Assembly: GCA_022925895.1 (NCBI GenBank)
Contig: JAKSYS010000062.1
Coordinates: forward strand, 85,593-149,592
From: Fragilaria crotonensis
Taxonomy: Eukaryota > Bacillariophyta > Fragilariophyceae > Fragilariales > Fragilariaceae
Direction: 5' to 3'
Length of the DNA: 64,000 bases
The translations under genes were made by a program, and so were the position numbers. Below are positions 41,235 to 53,895 of the stretch, piece after piece. Each line of letters opens with the position of its first letter. Positions within the stretch are counted from its first letter, which is position 1. The notes under the pieces are model-generated. The model did not search any database and was not told the origin of the DNA. It saw only the letters and a program-made list of their open reading frames with translations.

Positions 41235-42545
41235 TCACCTAAATGTGAGAGATCGGGTCGTTGGTTGCCCAGTTGGAGATCGGGTCGTTGGTCGCCCAGT
41301 TGGAGATCGGGTCGTTGGTCGCCCTGTTGGAGATCGGGTCGTTGGTCGCCCAGTTGGAGACCGGGTCGTCGGTCGCCCAGTTGGAGATCGGGTCGTTGGT
41401 CTCCGTGTTGGAGAACGGGTCGTTGGTCTCCCTGTTGGAGATCGCGTCATCGGTCTCCGTGTTGGAGAACGGGTCGTTGGTCTCCGTGTTGGAGAACGGG
41501 TCGTTGGTCGCCCTGTTGGAGACCGGGTCATTGGTCGCCTAGTTGGAGATCGCGTCGTTGGTCGCCCAGTTGGAGACCGGGTCGTCGGTCGCCCAGTTGG
41601 AGATCGGGTCGTTGGTCGCCCAGTTGGAGATCGGGTCGTTGGTCGCTCAGTTGGAGACCAGGTCGTTGGTTCCTGCGTCGGAGCTGCAGTCGGAGCCAGC
41701 GTCGTTGGTTCCTGCGTCGGAGCTGCAGTCGGAGCCAGCGTCGTTGGTTCCTGCGTCGGAGCTGCAGTCGGGGCCAGCGTCGTGGGTTGTGCAGTCGGAG
41801 CTTCAGTCGGGGCCAGTGTCGTTGGTTCCTGTGTCGGAGCTGCAGTCGGAGCCAGTGTCGTTGGTTCCTGCGTCGGAGCTGCAGTCGGAGTCAGCGTCGG
41901 AGCTTCAGTCGGAGCCAGCGTCGTTGGTTCCTGTGTCGGAGATGCAGTCGGAGCCAGTGTCGTTGGTTCCTGCGTCGGAGCTGCAGTCGGAGTCAGCGTC
42001 GGAGCTTCAGTCGGAGCCAGCGGCGTTGGTTCCTGTGTCGGAGATGCAGTCGGAGCCAGTGTCGTTGGTTCCTGCGTCGGAGCTGCAGTCGGAGCCAGCG
42101 TCGTTGGTTCCTGCGTCGGAGCTGCTGTCGGAGCCAGTGTCGTTGGTTCCTGCGTCGGAGCTGCAGTCGGAGTCAGCGTCGGAGCTTCAGTCGGAGCCAG
42201 CGTCGTTGGTTCCTGTGTCGGAGCTGCAGTCGGAGCCAGTGTCGTTGGTTCCTGCGTCGGAGCTGCAGTCGGAGCCAGCGTCGTTGGTTCCTGCGTCGGA
42301 GCTGCTGTCGGAGCCAGTGTCGTTGGTTCCTGCGTCGGAGCTGCAGTCGGAGCAAGCGTCGTTGGTTCCTGCGTCGGAGCTGCAGTCGGAGCCAGTGTCG
42401 TTGGTTGTGCAGTCGGAGCCAGCGTCGTTGGTTGTGCTGTTGGAGCCTGCGTCGTTGGTTCCTGCGTCGGAGCCTGTGTCGTGGGTTGTGCTGTTGGAGA
42501 GAGCGTCGTTGGTTCCTGCGTAGGAGCCAGCGTCGCCGGTTGTAA
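41235..42545 (-). repeat. PT-rich mucin-like repeat block of copy A, with an Arg-rich sub-block
   Basis: From 42545 down to about 41670 the unit is TLAPTAAPTQEPT, an 18- or 39-bp periodicity. From 41660 to 41235 the unit changes to TTRSPTGRP, with one Arg every four or five residues. High GC periodicity leaves three or more frames open on both strands, so plus-strand ORFs here are artefacts. O-glycosylation at Thr is expected by analogy with mucins. The Arg-rich sub-block is absent from copy B. Confidence 0.85.
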
Positions 42546-45500
42546 TGTTTGATTCAACGAATCAAGTGTGCTCAGTAGTAGCTCGCTTCCCCCAGACTGT
42601 ATCCACCTGGCGCAGATGCTGTCCTTACTTGAATTGAATACGCCGTAGCTGGCTGCAAGTTTGATATCACATACGATGTACCTCGAATATCACTTTCAAG
42701 CAAGTTGTATCGTTCTGGTTCCTCCCATGCAGACTTCTGATAAACTGCGAAGTACATCCCTTGCTCTACAGTGCTCCATGACAGTATTGCCGAAGTTTGA
42801 GTGATATTGATGGCTGTGAGCTGGAGCACCATACCAACCGAACCGAAACGCAATTCATAAATACCAGAGGGAGGTCCAAAGTCCAGAATATGGAAGTATC
42901 TTTGCGGCACTTCACCAACTCCAACAAGCCGCCGTGTCTTGGACGTGCGCCAAACATTCTGACCATGAAGTACCTCCCGGTCCCCTCGCGAAGGACAGAC
43001 TGCAGGTCGTAGGATGATGGCAGCGTGTCGTTGAATTGAAAGTAAAACCAATTGCCGTTTTGCGATGCCAATGGCAGGGGAACATCCGGCAAGGACATGT
43101 TCACGACCATGCGATGTGTGAACGATTCGCCCACCACCGACTCAGATCTGACAATCGTTCCACCAATTGTCGCAAACACAGGATACTCCGTTCCCTGATA
43201 GGAGCTGATCAGAGTGTCCGGAATGCGATCGATATCTGGAAGTTTATCGATCAAGAAAGCAGGTAGGCTGTCACCTAACCGACGACCATCCTCAGCAGCT
43301 GAATCAATGAAGACATAACGCGAGAGTTTGTAAATTTGCACCGACTTGATGAGCGCCAGTCGTTCGTCGTTGAGGGGTCCCTTGTATGTAAAGGTGGCGT
43401 TGTAGTTGGAGAAAGTACCTTGAAGGGTGGATGTCAAAGTCCACACCCCAACCTTACTGGAGCGAGCAGGAACCGTGCCAAAATCAATTTCCAGTGAAGG
43501 TTGCGCCGGCTGTCCTGCCAGCTCTGCGGATATGATCTTAAAGTCCACCAATAAGCCTTTCTCGTTGTCAATGATTTCCGGTTGACCTGACATGATTCTT
43601 AGTCCCTTAGCATCGCCATACCCACTATTCTTCACCAAGACTGCAAGCTTGTACGGTACAGGAGGCTCAATAGCCGGTGTGAAAGGATCATCGCCAAAGA
43701 TGTCATACTCATGGAAGTAAAGTAGATCCAACTGTGGATCTGGTGAGACGAGAATCGTGTCAGGGTTCATCGTTATGGATGTCGGCACACCATCTTGGTA
43801 GTATTCAAACTTTCCACCAATATTGTAGTATGTTGGCACCGTCGGCGCCGCATCGCTTAATGCCAAGATCAGCCAAGACGCAGACCCCGAGATCGACCCA
43901 GCTAGCGTTCCCTCCCCGTCCACACTGGTGATGCCAATGAGCGTTGGACTCGATAGGACAAACAGATTGTTGGCAGACCTAGAAGAATCTCGATTTGTGA
44001 TGGATAACGTGATTGTGATGTTGGTCATATCAAGACCAGAATTCTGAATCTGCAGCTCAGCCTCAAACGCATCCCTTGTAAGAACCGCTCTCTGCTTGAT
44101 CTGGACACGCACAGAAGCACAGACGCCTTCGTCAACTCTTGAACAAGCCGTCTCTAATGCTTCTTTGTCGGCTAGCCAGAGATCGTAAATGTCGTTGAAT
44201 CCACGGCGGAGAGCCGCCAGCGTCGCGTTCCTCAGAAATGCAGCTTTCTCGTCGATGTAAGTAAAGTTAATCATGTCCGAGTTCAGAGCAAGAGCAGGCG
44301 GTAAATCAGAGGGCTGGAAGTACCCTCGAGCATAATAGTCCTGCGATCGATTCCATCTCGCCACGAACGCTCCGAGGTTCTCGCTATAGATGAGATCACT
44401 CGCTGGGCGAACGGTGGCCAAGGATGACGCCTCGCTGTCGGAGATGAGCGAGCCGGCTACCCCGGTAGAATCGATGGACGATCTGAAAACTGAATGAAAC
44501 AAGGCGAATTCTTGGTCCGATTCCATTGACTGAAAGAAGGTGGGTCCACCAAACACACAAAAGGCCAACTCGATGAATGTCAACAACGCCTCGTAGGAGT
44601 ATACCAAATTCGCTTTCGCAACAGAAACCTCATTTTCGACTTCAAGCTGAAATGGGGAAGAACCATTGCATCTACACAGTCATTCTTGATTCCAACAAAA
44701 CAATCCCTCAATTCGTCAGCACGCGTTATGCCGTATGAAACCGCCTCAAGTGCAAATGCACCGACAACTGCTTGCGAGATGGAAAGAACCCTTCGGTGCT
44801 GGGATTGATCGCCACGAGCCAAGGTCCGCGAAGATGGAATATCGACATCAGAATCACCACTACTCTCAAAAATGGACGGGAAGAATAGCCTTCCGATCTT
44901 CCCAACATCCCCTGCACATCCCGTCGCAGCACCTCCGAACGAAACCACGGAAGATACAGACAACCCCTTCTCCCACACTTCAATACCTGAGTTCACTGCA
45001 CTCAAACAGTCTTTCATTGGAAACTTGAAAGGAAGATAATTGACACACTCCAAACCTGTGCCGAATGCATTTGCTACCACATTAGAAACATTTGTACCGG
45101 AGACAGTGAATGAATCTGCGATCGACTCAGCACAATCCTTCAACGGAACACGTGAACAAGCACACAACGCACATCCACATCCAGCGACGGAGACTGTGCC
45201 GCCGACGTGCGGGTTGACGTAGCTGAAGATGGGATTGGGGTTGCCGCCGAAGGCGCCGTCACCGCGAGGGCTGAAGTCACGAGAACAATCCGGCGAACGG
45301 TATGGAATGCCAATTGTGGAGTAAACATTGCCGCGACAGACAATGAACCACACCAAATAGCCGCCACAAGCCTGGTCTCCTACAGGAAAGCTTCCATCCG
45401 AAACTGCTTTTTCGACCTTGACGGGATAGAAAATGGTAGAATTCGCTGGCAGATCGCCAATCGGGCGACCAAGGAGTGGCACAAAACGGAGACCATTCGA

Positions 45501-47639
45501 TTGTGGAAGGTTCAGTTGCACATCTTTTGCGGCGATGAACCCGTGGTTGGTGATCTTGAAGTTGATTTGATCTTCGCCGGGGACCAAAGTCTCCAAATCA
45601 AGTTCACTTGGTTCGATCGTGACAACAGGTGCTGGCACAAAGGTTGTGAATGTTGTCTCAAGAATGATTTCGTATTCTTCTTCAAGTGTAATTGGGTTCA
45701 CACTCCATGTGTACGACACAACTTGCATTGGAAGGAACGCGTATATGATCTGATCGGCTCCTGTCACCTCTATAATCTTCCGAAACTCCCCGTGCTTGGC
45801 GGCTGTTGCTCGGACTTCATAGACACCCCTGGGTACGTTGGTAAAGGCAGCCGAGCCCGTCGCATCAACAGACCGTCGAAACGTCTCGAGGGTCACTGCA
45901 TTCTTGATTGTTACACTCGATGTGTTCAGGGGAGGATTGCCCTCCTTGTGAAAGGTCGCTTCATCTTCGGTGATGACAACAAGATTCCCAACAAGGTCAC
46001 TGACAACCTCGATGCGAAAGTCCACACGGAGAGATATAGTCGTCGACTGAATGGCCAGTGCTCCCGTCCACGACTGAAATGGCTCAGTTGCGTTTGGGAG
46101 GCTGGAGAACAAAATGGTCGCTGATTCGCCAGGGAGGATGGATGGGATGACAGAGTGCGACGACAGCTGCAGTAAGTGAAAGTTTGCCGGCATGATCGCC
46201 TGCAAATCACCCGTCGGAGCTCCCCCCGAATTCGTAAGAACGATCTGAGCCATGGACCTTGCCCCACGAGCGGCTCGAAGTCCAATGCTGGGAGGCTCGG
46301 CCACGAGCACAGGAGTTGGAGCTTGGAATCCCATGGACAGCCGGCCGCTTGCGAATGCAGTGGTGTTGGTAGAAATCTTGTATCGAATAACAAATGTTCC
46401 AGGGAGACGGGCAACAACTTTCACGATGGCATTGATATTCGAATTGGGAGCTAGCACCTTGGAGTTCAGCTCAATGCTGATATTCTGAATTTCAGATGGA
46501 ATCGGAGATGTTATGCTGACAGATAGATCTCCCAGCGCAACCATGTCAGATAGAGACAAAACTGTTACAGATTCCTCAATTTGAACGAGCGTGAGGGCAA
46601 CAATTCGTAAGTCTCGAGGAATCACAGCGAGGCCTGAGCGACTGAAGCTGTCTTGAATTGTGTCATTCCGATATCCCTTCGGCTGTCCGCTGAGGTAGAA
46701 TGTGCCCCCTTCTTCGTCAAAGGGAACAAACGAAACTCGAATTCTGCCGTCCTGTCGAGCGACAGCCGATATTGTGCGTCTGAAGCCGTCTTTCGTGACC
46801 ACGATTTCAGCTTCACAGAACGGAACAGCACTTCGGTTGTCTCGAAAGAGGCAATACCCCTCGATGGGAACCAAGGTTACATCTGGACCACTTGAGACTT
46901 CTCTGACGGTTGATTGCACCCCGTCAATGATGTAATCAGAAAGCACTTCGAGCTGGAAACTGACCGAATCACTGCCAGCGCTGTTCTCGGCGAAAATTGT
47001 CACATTGTAGGGCTTAGCAGTCGCCGATACCTGAACCTGTCCCCACTCCAATGCTCCGGTAGATGGGTTGATGTACAAATCGTCCTGCGAAGGATCAACT
47101 GAAACTTTCCATATATTGGCAAGTCCCCTTCTTCGACAGACGCCAAGTATGAGAACTTGTCATTCTCTCGAATTTGCATAACACTTGCATTGACGGCCTT
47201 CACTCGAGGAGGGACCACGGCCGTGAGGCACGTTTCTCCCTGATAACCGCTGTCGCAAATACACCCAGACACAGCGCAGAATCCGTTTACACACGCATCG
47301 CGACGACAAAGACCAAAGTACTCGAATGGGACACTGTTGTAGGAAGTCAGTCCACCTATTGATACGGTGAAAGCGACCACCGCGCTTTCCTCCACGACAA
47401 CTCCTAATTGAGAAACGTCAGGAGCAACGCAGGCCACTTCCGTGTCTGACTTGTACGTTCCGATGACAGTCGAGGCGCCAAATTGACATGTCACGGTAAC
47501 ATTGCTGAAATTTCCGAAGTTAAATCCTTGGACTGCAACCACAAATCCTCCTGTGACAATTCCACCACTAGGGAAAACTGAGTCAATAGCGACGACTGGA
47601 AGACAGTCCTTTGTAAAAGTACCAATCGGGCAAACAACG

Positions 47640-47930
47640 GGTGCTAGCGTTGGCGACAAGGTCGTAGGTTGCGGTGTCGGTGCCAGTGTCGTCGGATCTT
47701 GTGTAGGAGCCAGTGTTGTGGGATCCTGTATAGGAGCCAGCGTCGTGGGTTGCGTTGTCGGCGACAACGTCGTGGGTTCCTGTGTCGGAGCCAGCGTTGT
47801 GGGATCTTGTGTCGGAGCCAGCGTCGTGGGTTGCATTGTCGGCGACAATGTCGTCGGTTCCTGTGTAGGAGCCAGCGTCGTGGGTTGCAGTGTCGGAGCC
47901 AGCGTTGTGGGTCGCAGTCCTGATTTTATC
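47640..47930 (-). repeat. Short PT-rich linker of copy A
   Basis: TLAPTQEPTTLSPT-type units between the last beta-sandwich repeat and the IPT/TIG domain; a flexible, probably glycosylated spacer. Confidence 0.85.
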
Positions 47931-49800
47931 TCAAAGGAGTTGCTTACTCCAAGAGTGCGTGGAGGGTCAGAGTCAGTGATGGCCATCACGGCCTTGTATG
48001 TGGAGTCAAATTGCAAGTCCATGCTTGAGAACAAGATGGTCGCAGTCTTGTCTAAATAGCCTAAGAACTGTACCGCAGCAGGAGGCAGAGAGTAGTCTGA
48101 GGCATCGTGCACGAACAACGCCACCCAAGCAAATCTCCACTCCAGGTTGTCAACCTCTTGCCTCATTGAGATGGTGACATCGATCAATTCTCCTTCGTAG
48201 TATTGCGTTTCGTCCGTCGTCACATTCGCAGAGTTTTGTAGGACCATCAAAGGTTGCTCACGCCAAGAATGCGTGGGGTCGGAGTCAGTGATGGCCATCA
48301 CGGCCTTGTATCTGTTATTAACAAGGTTCCTGCTCGAGAACGAGATGGTCGCAGTCTTGTCTAAATAGCCTAAGAACTGTACCGCAGCAGGAGGCAGGGA
48401 GTAGTCTGAGACATCGTGCGCAAACAACGCCACCCAAGCAAATCTCCACTCCAGGTTGTCAACCTGTTGCCTCATAGAGATGGTGACATCGATCAATTCT
48501 CCTTCATAATATTGCGTTTCGTCCGTCGTCAAATTAGCTGTGATCGGCAGGACCTCAAAGCTGTCGCTGACGCCAAGTATGCGAAGGGGTCAGAGTCAGT
48601 GATGGCCATCACGGCCTTGTATCTGTTGTTAACAAGGTTCCTGCTCGAGAACGGGATGGTAGCTGTGCTGCCTAAATACCCAAAGCCTAAGAACTGGATT
48701 GCAGCCGGAGGGAGGGAGTAGTCTGAGACATTGTTCGCAAACAACGCCACCCAAGCAAATCTCCACTCCAGGTTGTCCGATCTCTGCCTCATAGAGATGT
48801 GACATCGATCAATTCTCCTTCGTTGTATTGCGTTTCGTCTGTCGTCAAATTCGCAGAGTTCTGTAGGACCTCAAAAGTGTCGCTGACGCCAAGTATGCGA
48901 AGAGGGTCGGAGTCAGTGATGGCCATCACGGCCTTGTATCTGTCGTATGAAAGGTTCCTGCTCGAGAACGGGATGGTAGCTGTGCTGCCTAAATACCCAA
49001 AGCCTAAGAACTGGATTGCAGCCGGAGGGAGGGAGTAGTCTGAGACATTGTGCGCAAACAACGCCACCCAAGCAAATCTCCACTCGTGGTTGTTAGCATC
49101 TTGACTTCTCGTGAAGGTGATATCGATCCACTCTCCTTCGTAATACAGATTTTCGTCTGTTGTTAGATTTGCAGCGTTCAGGATGACTTCGAAGCTGTTG
49201 CTTACGCCAAGAATGCGTAGAGGGTTGGAGTTAGTCATGGCCATCACGGTTTTGTACTTTGCGTTCCGTGTTGGAAGGTTGCTGCTTGAGAATCGTATGA
49301 TTCCGGGATTTTTCCAGATATATGGATTGGATGAAAGCGCGACCGGATCTGAGTAATCTTGTGCATCGTGAGGGAACAGTCCTATCCAAGCGAACCATGG
49401 GTCAAAGCTGTCGTCCCAAGCGGTTAGGCTGTACGAAACATCGATCAACTCTCCTTCATAGTAACGTGTCTCATCGGTTTCCAGTGTGACATTATTTTGC
49501 ACGACATTAAAGGCGTTACTCACTCCGAGGATGAAGAGAGGGTTGGTGTTAGCGACGGCCATTACGGCCTTATATTTCCCCAATGCTGGCAACGACTCTG
49601 TCGTTAATTCGACTTTTTCTGTCAGGATTCCATACATAGTATCAGTATACGCCCATGTTCTGAGGTTTGTATAGTCAGCTGTGTCATGGGGAAACAACGC
49701 GATCAAGGAAATGAAAGACATTCCAGGTGTTGTTTCCTGGCGCACTTCGTAGGTAATTTTGATCCTCTGTCCGTCGAAATAGGCGGCCTTGTCAGTGGTC
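47930..49800 (-). repeat. Six tandem beta-sandwich modules in copy A
   Basis: Each module is ~105 residues, with TTDETQYYEGELIDVT at the start, WRFAWVALFAHD in the middle and YKAVMAITDSDP...LGVS-F-V at the end. The pattern (xxxGExIxV, W-x-G/A-L/I-Y/F, YxAxM, LGxSxxFxV) resembles the SKICH-like Ig fold found in front of some phosphatases and in other secreted proteins. Modules 3 to 6 are very close to each other at DNA level, a sign of recent expansion. Confidence 0.75.
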
Positions 49801-51372
49801 AAGCTTGCGTTGATTGACGATGTGTCGGTGGACAACTGCGCCCTCCTCCTTGTAGACTCATTGGAATCAAGAATGTTAAATTCCAAGTGGCGACTGATCG
49901 CACTGTCAATGTTGCCATCATGATGTTTCCTTGGGAATGATTGCTGGTGGTTTGCAAACAAGGGCTGCAACATGTCAGGATCGTCGTGGACATTGTGTGC
50001 TGCGGTATCTTGGTCGGAAACAAGTGTGGGTGTTTCAGTCGCGTTCATCTTGCGACTTCCACCTCCTCGTGTGTGGGCTTGAGAAGAAGTATGCCACCCA
50101 TCTTGAGCTTGAGATGAAGCCGCAGAGAAGGGGACATGAAGGACAATCATCATGACGATGAGAAGATCGAGAATAAGGGAAGGTCGAGCCATGGCTCATG
50201 CAAAATGGTGCTCGTTAGCACTTGATGATGAGCAAGTGGATGAGCGTTGCGAGCTTGGCACGAGTTATGTGAGGTTAAGGGTGGAAAAAGTTGAAAGAAG
50301 ATGCGGAGCTTTCGAGGTGGCCACGCATCAGGTCCCTGATCCTCCAAGTTGTGCGTTCAAAGTGCGAAAGAATGTCCCGGAGGACCTGCGCTGTCATTTG
50401 CGATACATGTAATCTTGATGTCCTTAACGACAACACGGATACTCTGAAACGCACGAATAGATCGCCCCTTTACTGGGCTCCGTGGAATCAACGTTGAAAT
50501 GACTTTTAAATCCGGTGCAATGGATTTGGCATTGGAGACTCTTGCGGTCTAAGTAATGCCGACTAAGTTTTTAAGATTCATATCACCCTTCAATGATTTT
50601 GCAGTTGTCTGACTGAGGCGAAAATGCCCTGTATCCCTATATGTACAGATCAGCACTCGTCCGTTGGCGTGTGTCATTGACACTTTGTTGTGCGAATGGT
50701 TGCCTCGAGGGTTCCTAATGGAAGATATGGACTCATACATACTTACAATCAAGATTCGCTCATTTGGTCCCAGGATTCGTCATCTCCTAAGTTTGCAGCA
50801 TAACAGCATAACCATCTTAAAGAACCAAAATAGATTCATGGAACTATTTCGGTGAATATGCTTAGAATCTTAGAATACGCATCACCGTTTTTGTTTACTA
50901 CTCCAAGTTTGTAGCTCGTAATAGTAGTTTAAGTTTCCAGTCATGACATTTTCAGATTCTTTAAAGACACGACGATTCGGACGTTAACACTTAAAAGCAG
51001 TTCGTGCAAATATTTGTCGACCTGATGATGGGAAAGAGCCGTTCGTTGCTTCGACCTGAAGATTTAACATAACAAAATGCGAATGATGAAATGTGTGGGT
51101 CACAAAACGATGGACGAACCCTTTCGAGAGGTGTCTGCTCGACAAAACCAGGTCTGTTTTCCGGAGATTGAATCAGACAATGTGACAACGTCCATGCAGT
51201 ATATTCAGTATGCAGTACTCGAGTACATGCAGTACGTGCAATATCCAACATGAACGGGGTTCTTCGTAGCCAGTGTGCTGTGTGCTCTCCTCCAAATCTC
51301 ACAGTGGAAGGCATGTAATGCCGTCATGACATGAAACGCTTCCATATTCCATATTCCATACACCAACAACAA

Positions 51373-51375
<3 letters not shown>

Positions 51376-51417
<42 letters not shown>
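51376..51417. repeat. (CAG)14 microsatellite
   Basis: Fourteen perfect CAG units followed by CAA. On the minus strand it reads as poly-Leu in an ORF with no other coding character, so I treat it as non-coding. Confidence 0.9.
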
Positions 51418-51420
<3 letters not shown>

Positions 51421-51551
51421 ATGGTGATGATTATCATGCTCTAGTCATGGACATCATGATTCGATATCATGGGCAAACCTGACCATGTTTGATTTGATAC
51501 AGTCTAACAAGTTGGAAAACGACATGATGCATGTTAATCCAGGTATCATCA

Positions 51552-51575
51552 AGAGAGAGAGAGAGAGAGAGAGAG
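51552..51575. repeat. (GA)n microsatellite
   Basis: Twelve perfect GA units in intergenic sequence. Confidence 0.9.
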
Positions 51576-52477
51576 TTCATACTCAGGGTAAGGGCAAGCT
51601 TCATGGACGATTCTAGTCAAGTGAAGATTTTGTTGTCCAGGTGGATGCCGATGCCGATGCGGCATGTCGCAAGTTGTTTGTTGACAACAATCAAACATCG
51701 CGACAACCATACGTGTCAAGTAAGGTGGAAGGCATCATGAGCACACATCTTGTCGCAATCATCAAAGCGGGATCTCCGATTCACTCACACAGGAATGACG
51801 GGGGCGGTTGAGTTTGCTCTTGCGACTACCAGTAGCCAGAGGAGGTACTCTCCGAGCAATCGCCACACCAAAAGAATCGAGCCAGTAACGATGCAGCTCA
51901 TGTGAACCAGGGCGGATGTGTCAAATGCATCAACATGCACAAAGAGGTTCGTGCATTGTCCAATGATAGAGTGTGCGATTATTCGTACCACGGTAGTAAA
52001 TTCATACTCAATAGGCGTCGATCAATGATTCCGAATCCCATGAGCCATGAGAAAACGGTTCACACAAATGTGTGATTCCCTGCAAAACTCTTTCCCCATC
52101 ATTTCGTTGGTTTCTCCTTTAAAAGTACATGTATTGCCACATTTGACGCGAGACGTTGTGAAGCTCTTCCTCCCAACATTGCTTTGTTATTTGTACTGCC
52201 ACATTCAATGCATGATGGAAAAGAAGCACGGCAGGCAAATGACAGGTCGTGACCTCTAAATCGCAAATCGCTCATTCGACCACCGCAATAGGGCTTGAAT
52301 GCAGGTTTTGGTTCAATTCATGAAACAAGATACCAAGCAATGGGGTGAAGCTCAGCTTACTTGTTTCAATGATGAAGATGACTGCAACTACATTGAAAGT
52401 GATGGTGATCGCCAATCCTTTAATTTCGGTTCCTATCGGTAGATTCTTTACATGGTTTACGTTACTACTAGCTAGAC

Positions 52478-52499
52478 CTACTACTACTACTACTACTAG
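52478..52499. repeat. (CTA)n microsatellite
   Basis: Seven CTA units, close to the breakpoint of segmental duplication unit B. Confidence 0.85.
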
Positions 52500-52589
52500 T
52501 ATTCCAGTACTCCGTTTACGTGGATCAATACCCAGTAGCGCATCGACGAGTACTGTGCTAGTGTCTACAAATTCTACGTTTACTACCGG

Positions 52590-52662
52590 TAGCGGAGGCC
52601 GTCGAGTAGCACAGTCTTCACCATTCTGTTGCTTCCGCTGCAGAAGTGGATCCAAAGGACTG
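52590..52662 (+). pseudogene. Fragment of the HAD hydrolase 3' end
   Basis: GGAGGCCGTCGAGT, then TCTTCACCATTCTG and GTGGATCCAAAGGACTGA correspond to the last ~25 codons and stop of the HAD gene (39980-40051), with small changes. No other part of that gene is present. It marks the left end of duplication unit B. Confidence 0.75.
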
Positions 52663-52732
52663 ACGGCGGACTGACGACTCCTTCAATGTGCTTCCAGCTT
52701 CCAGCTACAAGTACCAGTACTAACGGTAGTAC

Positions 52733-52930
52733 TTGTACCAGGTTGTACTTGAGTTTGGAGACAGCGCAGTGGCGCCTCATCGCACCATCTTCATGTATGA
52801 TGATGACCCGACATTCCTGGTTGTCTGGCACACAGTGGACGATGGTCCGCCGAGAATCTGGTTTGGGACGCCCTATCGCGTTGCGGTGCTGCGTAATCAT
52901 TCGCTCTGGGTTCCTCATGGTAGATTTTGA
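52733..52930 (+). CDS. Small ORF of unknown nature, 65 residues
   Basis: The plus-strand frame contains FMYDDDPTFLVVWHTVDDG and RIWFGTPYRVAVLRNHSLWV, which looks more protein-like than most short frames here. It starts with a non-ATG codon, and its counterpart below copy A (about 40090-40310) is riddled with stops. It could be a fragment of a larger old gene. Low confidence. Confidence 0.2.
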   Translation: MYQVVLEFGDSAVAPHRTIFMYDDDPTFLVVWHTVDDGPPRIWFGTPYRVAVLRNHSLWVPHGRF

Positions 52931-53214
52931 ACTAGTATAAGCGAAATTGCCTCAGAGATCGAGCTCTGGTGTTGCATCATAGAACGACTACGGACCGAAT
53001 TAATGATATGTGTAAGCCATAAAGCGACTGTTCAGTGTCGTCCACTAAGGTATCCTCGTGGTAGATTGTGAACTGACATCCGAGCGAGATCCATAGAGCT
53101 AGAGCTCTTCTTAGGGCTTCGTCCGATCTGATGGGCTCTCGACTGTGATAGGGGAGCATCGATCAATGGATGCTGGCATCGGTGAATGTTTAGGGCAGAA
53201 GAAACCATGCTCCT

Positions 53215-53895
53215 AATTCTGACTTGCACTGCAGGGCAAATCTTGACAACTCCACACGCCTTTCTTTTTTCGTCCTTGACGAATGCAGTCGCACTTGGTC
53301 ATCGGTTTGTACTCATCCTTGTTGCACATTACAGTTCCGAAGTAGCACGTTCTTTTAGCCGGCTTGCAAGGCGAACCACTGGCTGGTGCATACTGGAGTT
53401 TCGCGCATCGTTTGACATTCTTCCCGATGGCTACTGATTCCCACCACACTGGTTCCACGTACTTCCATGGACCTGTCGTGGGGCAAACCTTGCCATTCTC
53501 AAAAAGACAAGGAGAAATCTCGGGACATTGCAACGTTCCATCCCCGCAGCATGCGACCTGTCCGACTGAACAAGAAAACTTGAAATCGCTATTGCAGCAG
53601 CACATGTTGCCTTGCGGTTGCACGACCTGCACATTTCCACACGAGTAGAGTCCACTCAAAGGATCGGGGCACTGCATCGTTCCATCTGAGCAGCATGCAT
53701 AATTGCCTGACGGACATGGCAGTCGTTCTGTGTCCATACAACACCTGTTACAAACTTGACCAGAAGGGAGACCCCGCACTGCCTCCCCATTGCAAACGTA
53801 GATGCCACGCCTTACTGGACAAGTCCAAGTCCCATCTTCGCAACAGCCAGCGTTTTTGCAAATCGGTTTTGCTTCCAAGACACAGCAACCTGGCG
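53215..53895 (-). other. Cys-rich C-terminal modules of copy B
   Basis: Repeated motifs CCEDGTWTCP, CCSDGTMQCP and CCGDGTLQCP, with further Cys pairs between (CNRCC, CCCNSD, CDC), about 230 residues. Copy A keeps only the last of these. Their spacing suggests disulfide-rich extracellular modules. I cannot assign a named family. Confidence 0.7.

Larger units (their letters stand above)
40481..50192 (-). pseudogene. Giant secreted modular glycoprotein, copy A, several frameshifts
   Basis: Begins at the ATG at 50192 with a signal peptide (LLIVMMIVLHVPFSAAS). Domain order: six ~105-residue beta-sandwich repeats (49800-47930), PT-rich linker (47930-47640), IPT/TIG (47630-47320), EGF (CVNGFCAVSGCICDSGYQGETC), cadherin-like domain, long central region, FN3 (about 42850-42590), PT-rich block (42555-41235), Cys-rich tail (40955-40500). 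Frame breaks compared with copy B: about 48810, 48590, 48250 (a compensating pair), 47115, 44645, 42975 and 41232. About 250 bp of Cys modules are missing near 40970, and the stop codon is shifted 19 residues later. As it stands it cannot make the whole protein. It was probably an extracellular structural or adhesive glycoprotein. Confidence 0.8.
39990..50220. repeat. Segmental duplication, unit A
   Basis: This ~10.2-kb unit is homologous, at high identity in most parts, to 52590-64000. It begins inside the last ~70 bp of the HAD coding region and ends just upstream of the giant gene's ATG. Unit A lacks four beta-sandwich repeats and two Cys modules that unit B has, so the units differ in length. 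Confidence 0.88.
50193..52589. other. Intergenic region between the two giant gene copies
   Basis: 2.4 kb with no convincing gene. It holds a (CAG)n run at 51376-51417, a (GA)n run at 51552-51575 and a (CTA)n run at 52478-52499. Unit A of the segmental duplication ends near its left border and unit B starts near its right border, so it is either the original flank of unit A or sequence added later. Confidence 0.55.

Noticed and set aside
41088-42552. Long plus-strand ORFs (485 and 440 residues, Arg/Ser/Cys-rich and Gly/Val/Ala-rich) over the PT block
   Set aside because: They are mirror frames of the minus-strand TLAPT repeats; the minus frame links to FN3 and Cys-rich domains and agrees with copy B.
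45207-46124. Plus-strand ORF of 305 residues, repeated at 57538-58371
   Set aside because: It lies opposite the conserved central region of the giant protein and has no family character of its own; conservation follows the minus frame.
51205-51420. Minus-strand poly-Leu ORF
   Set aside because: It is only the (CAG)n microsatellite read in another frame.
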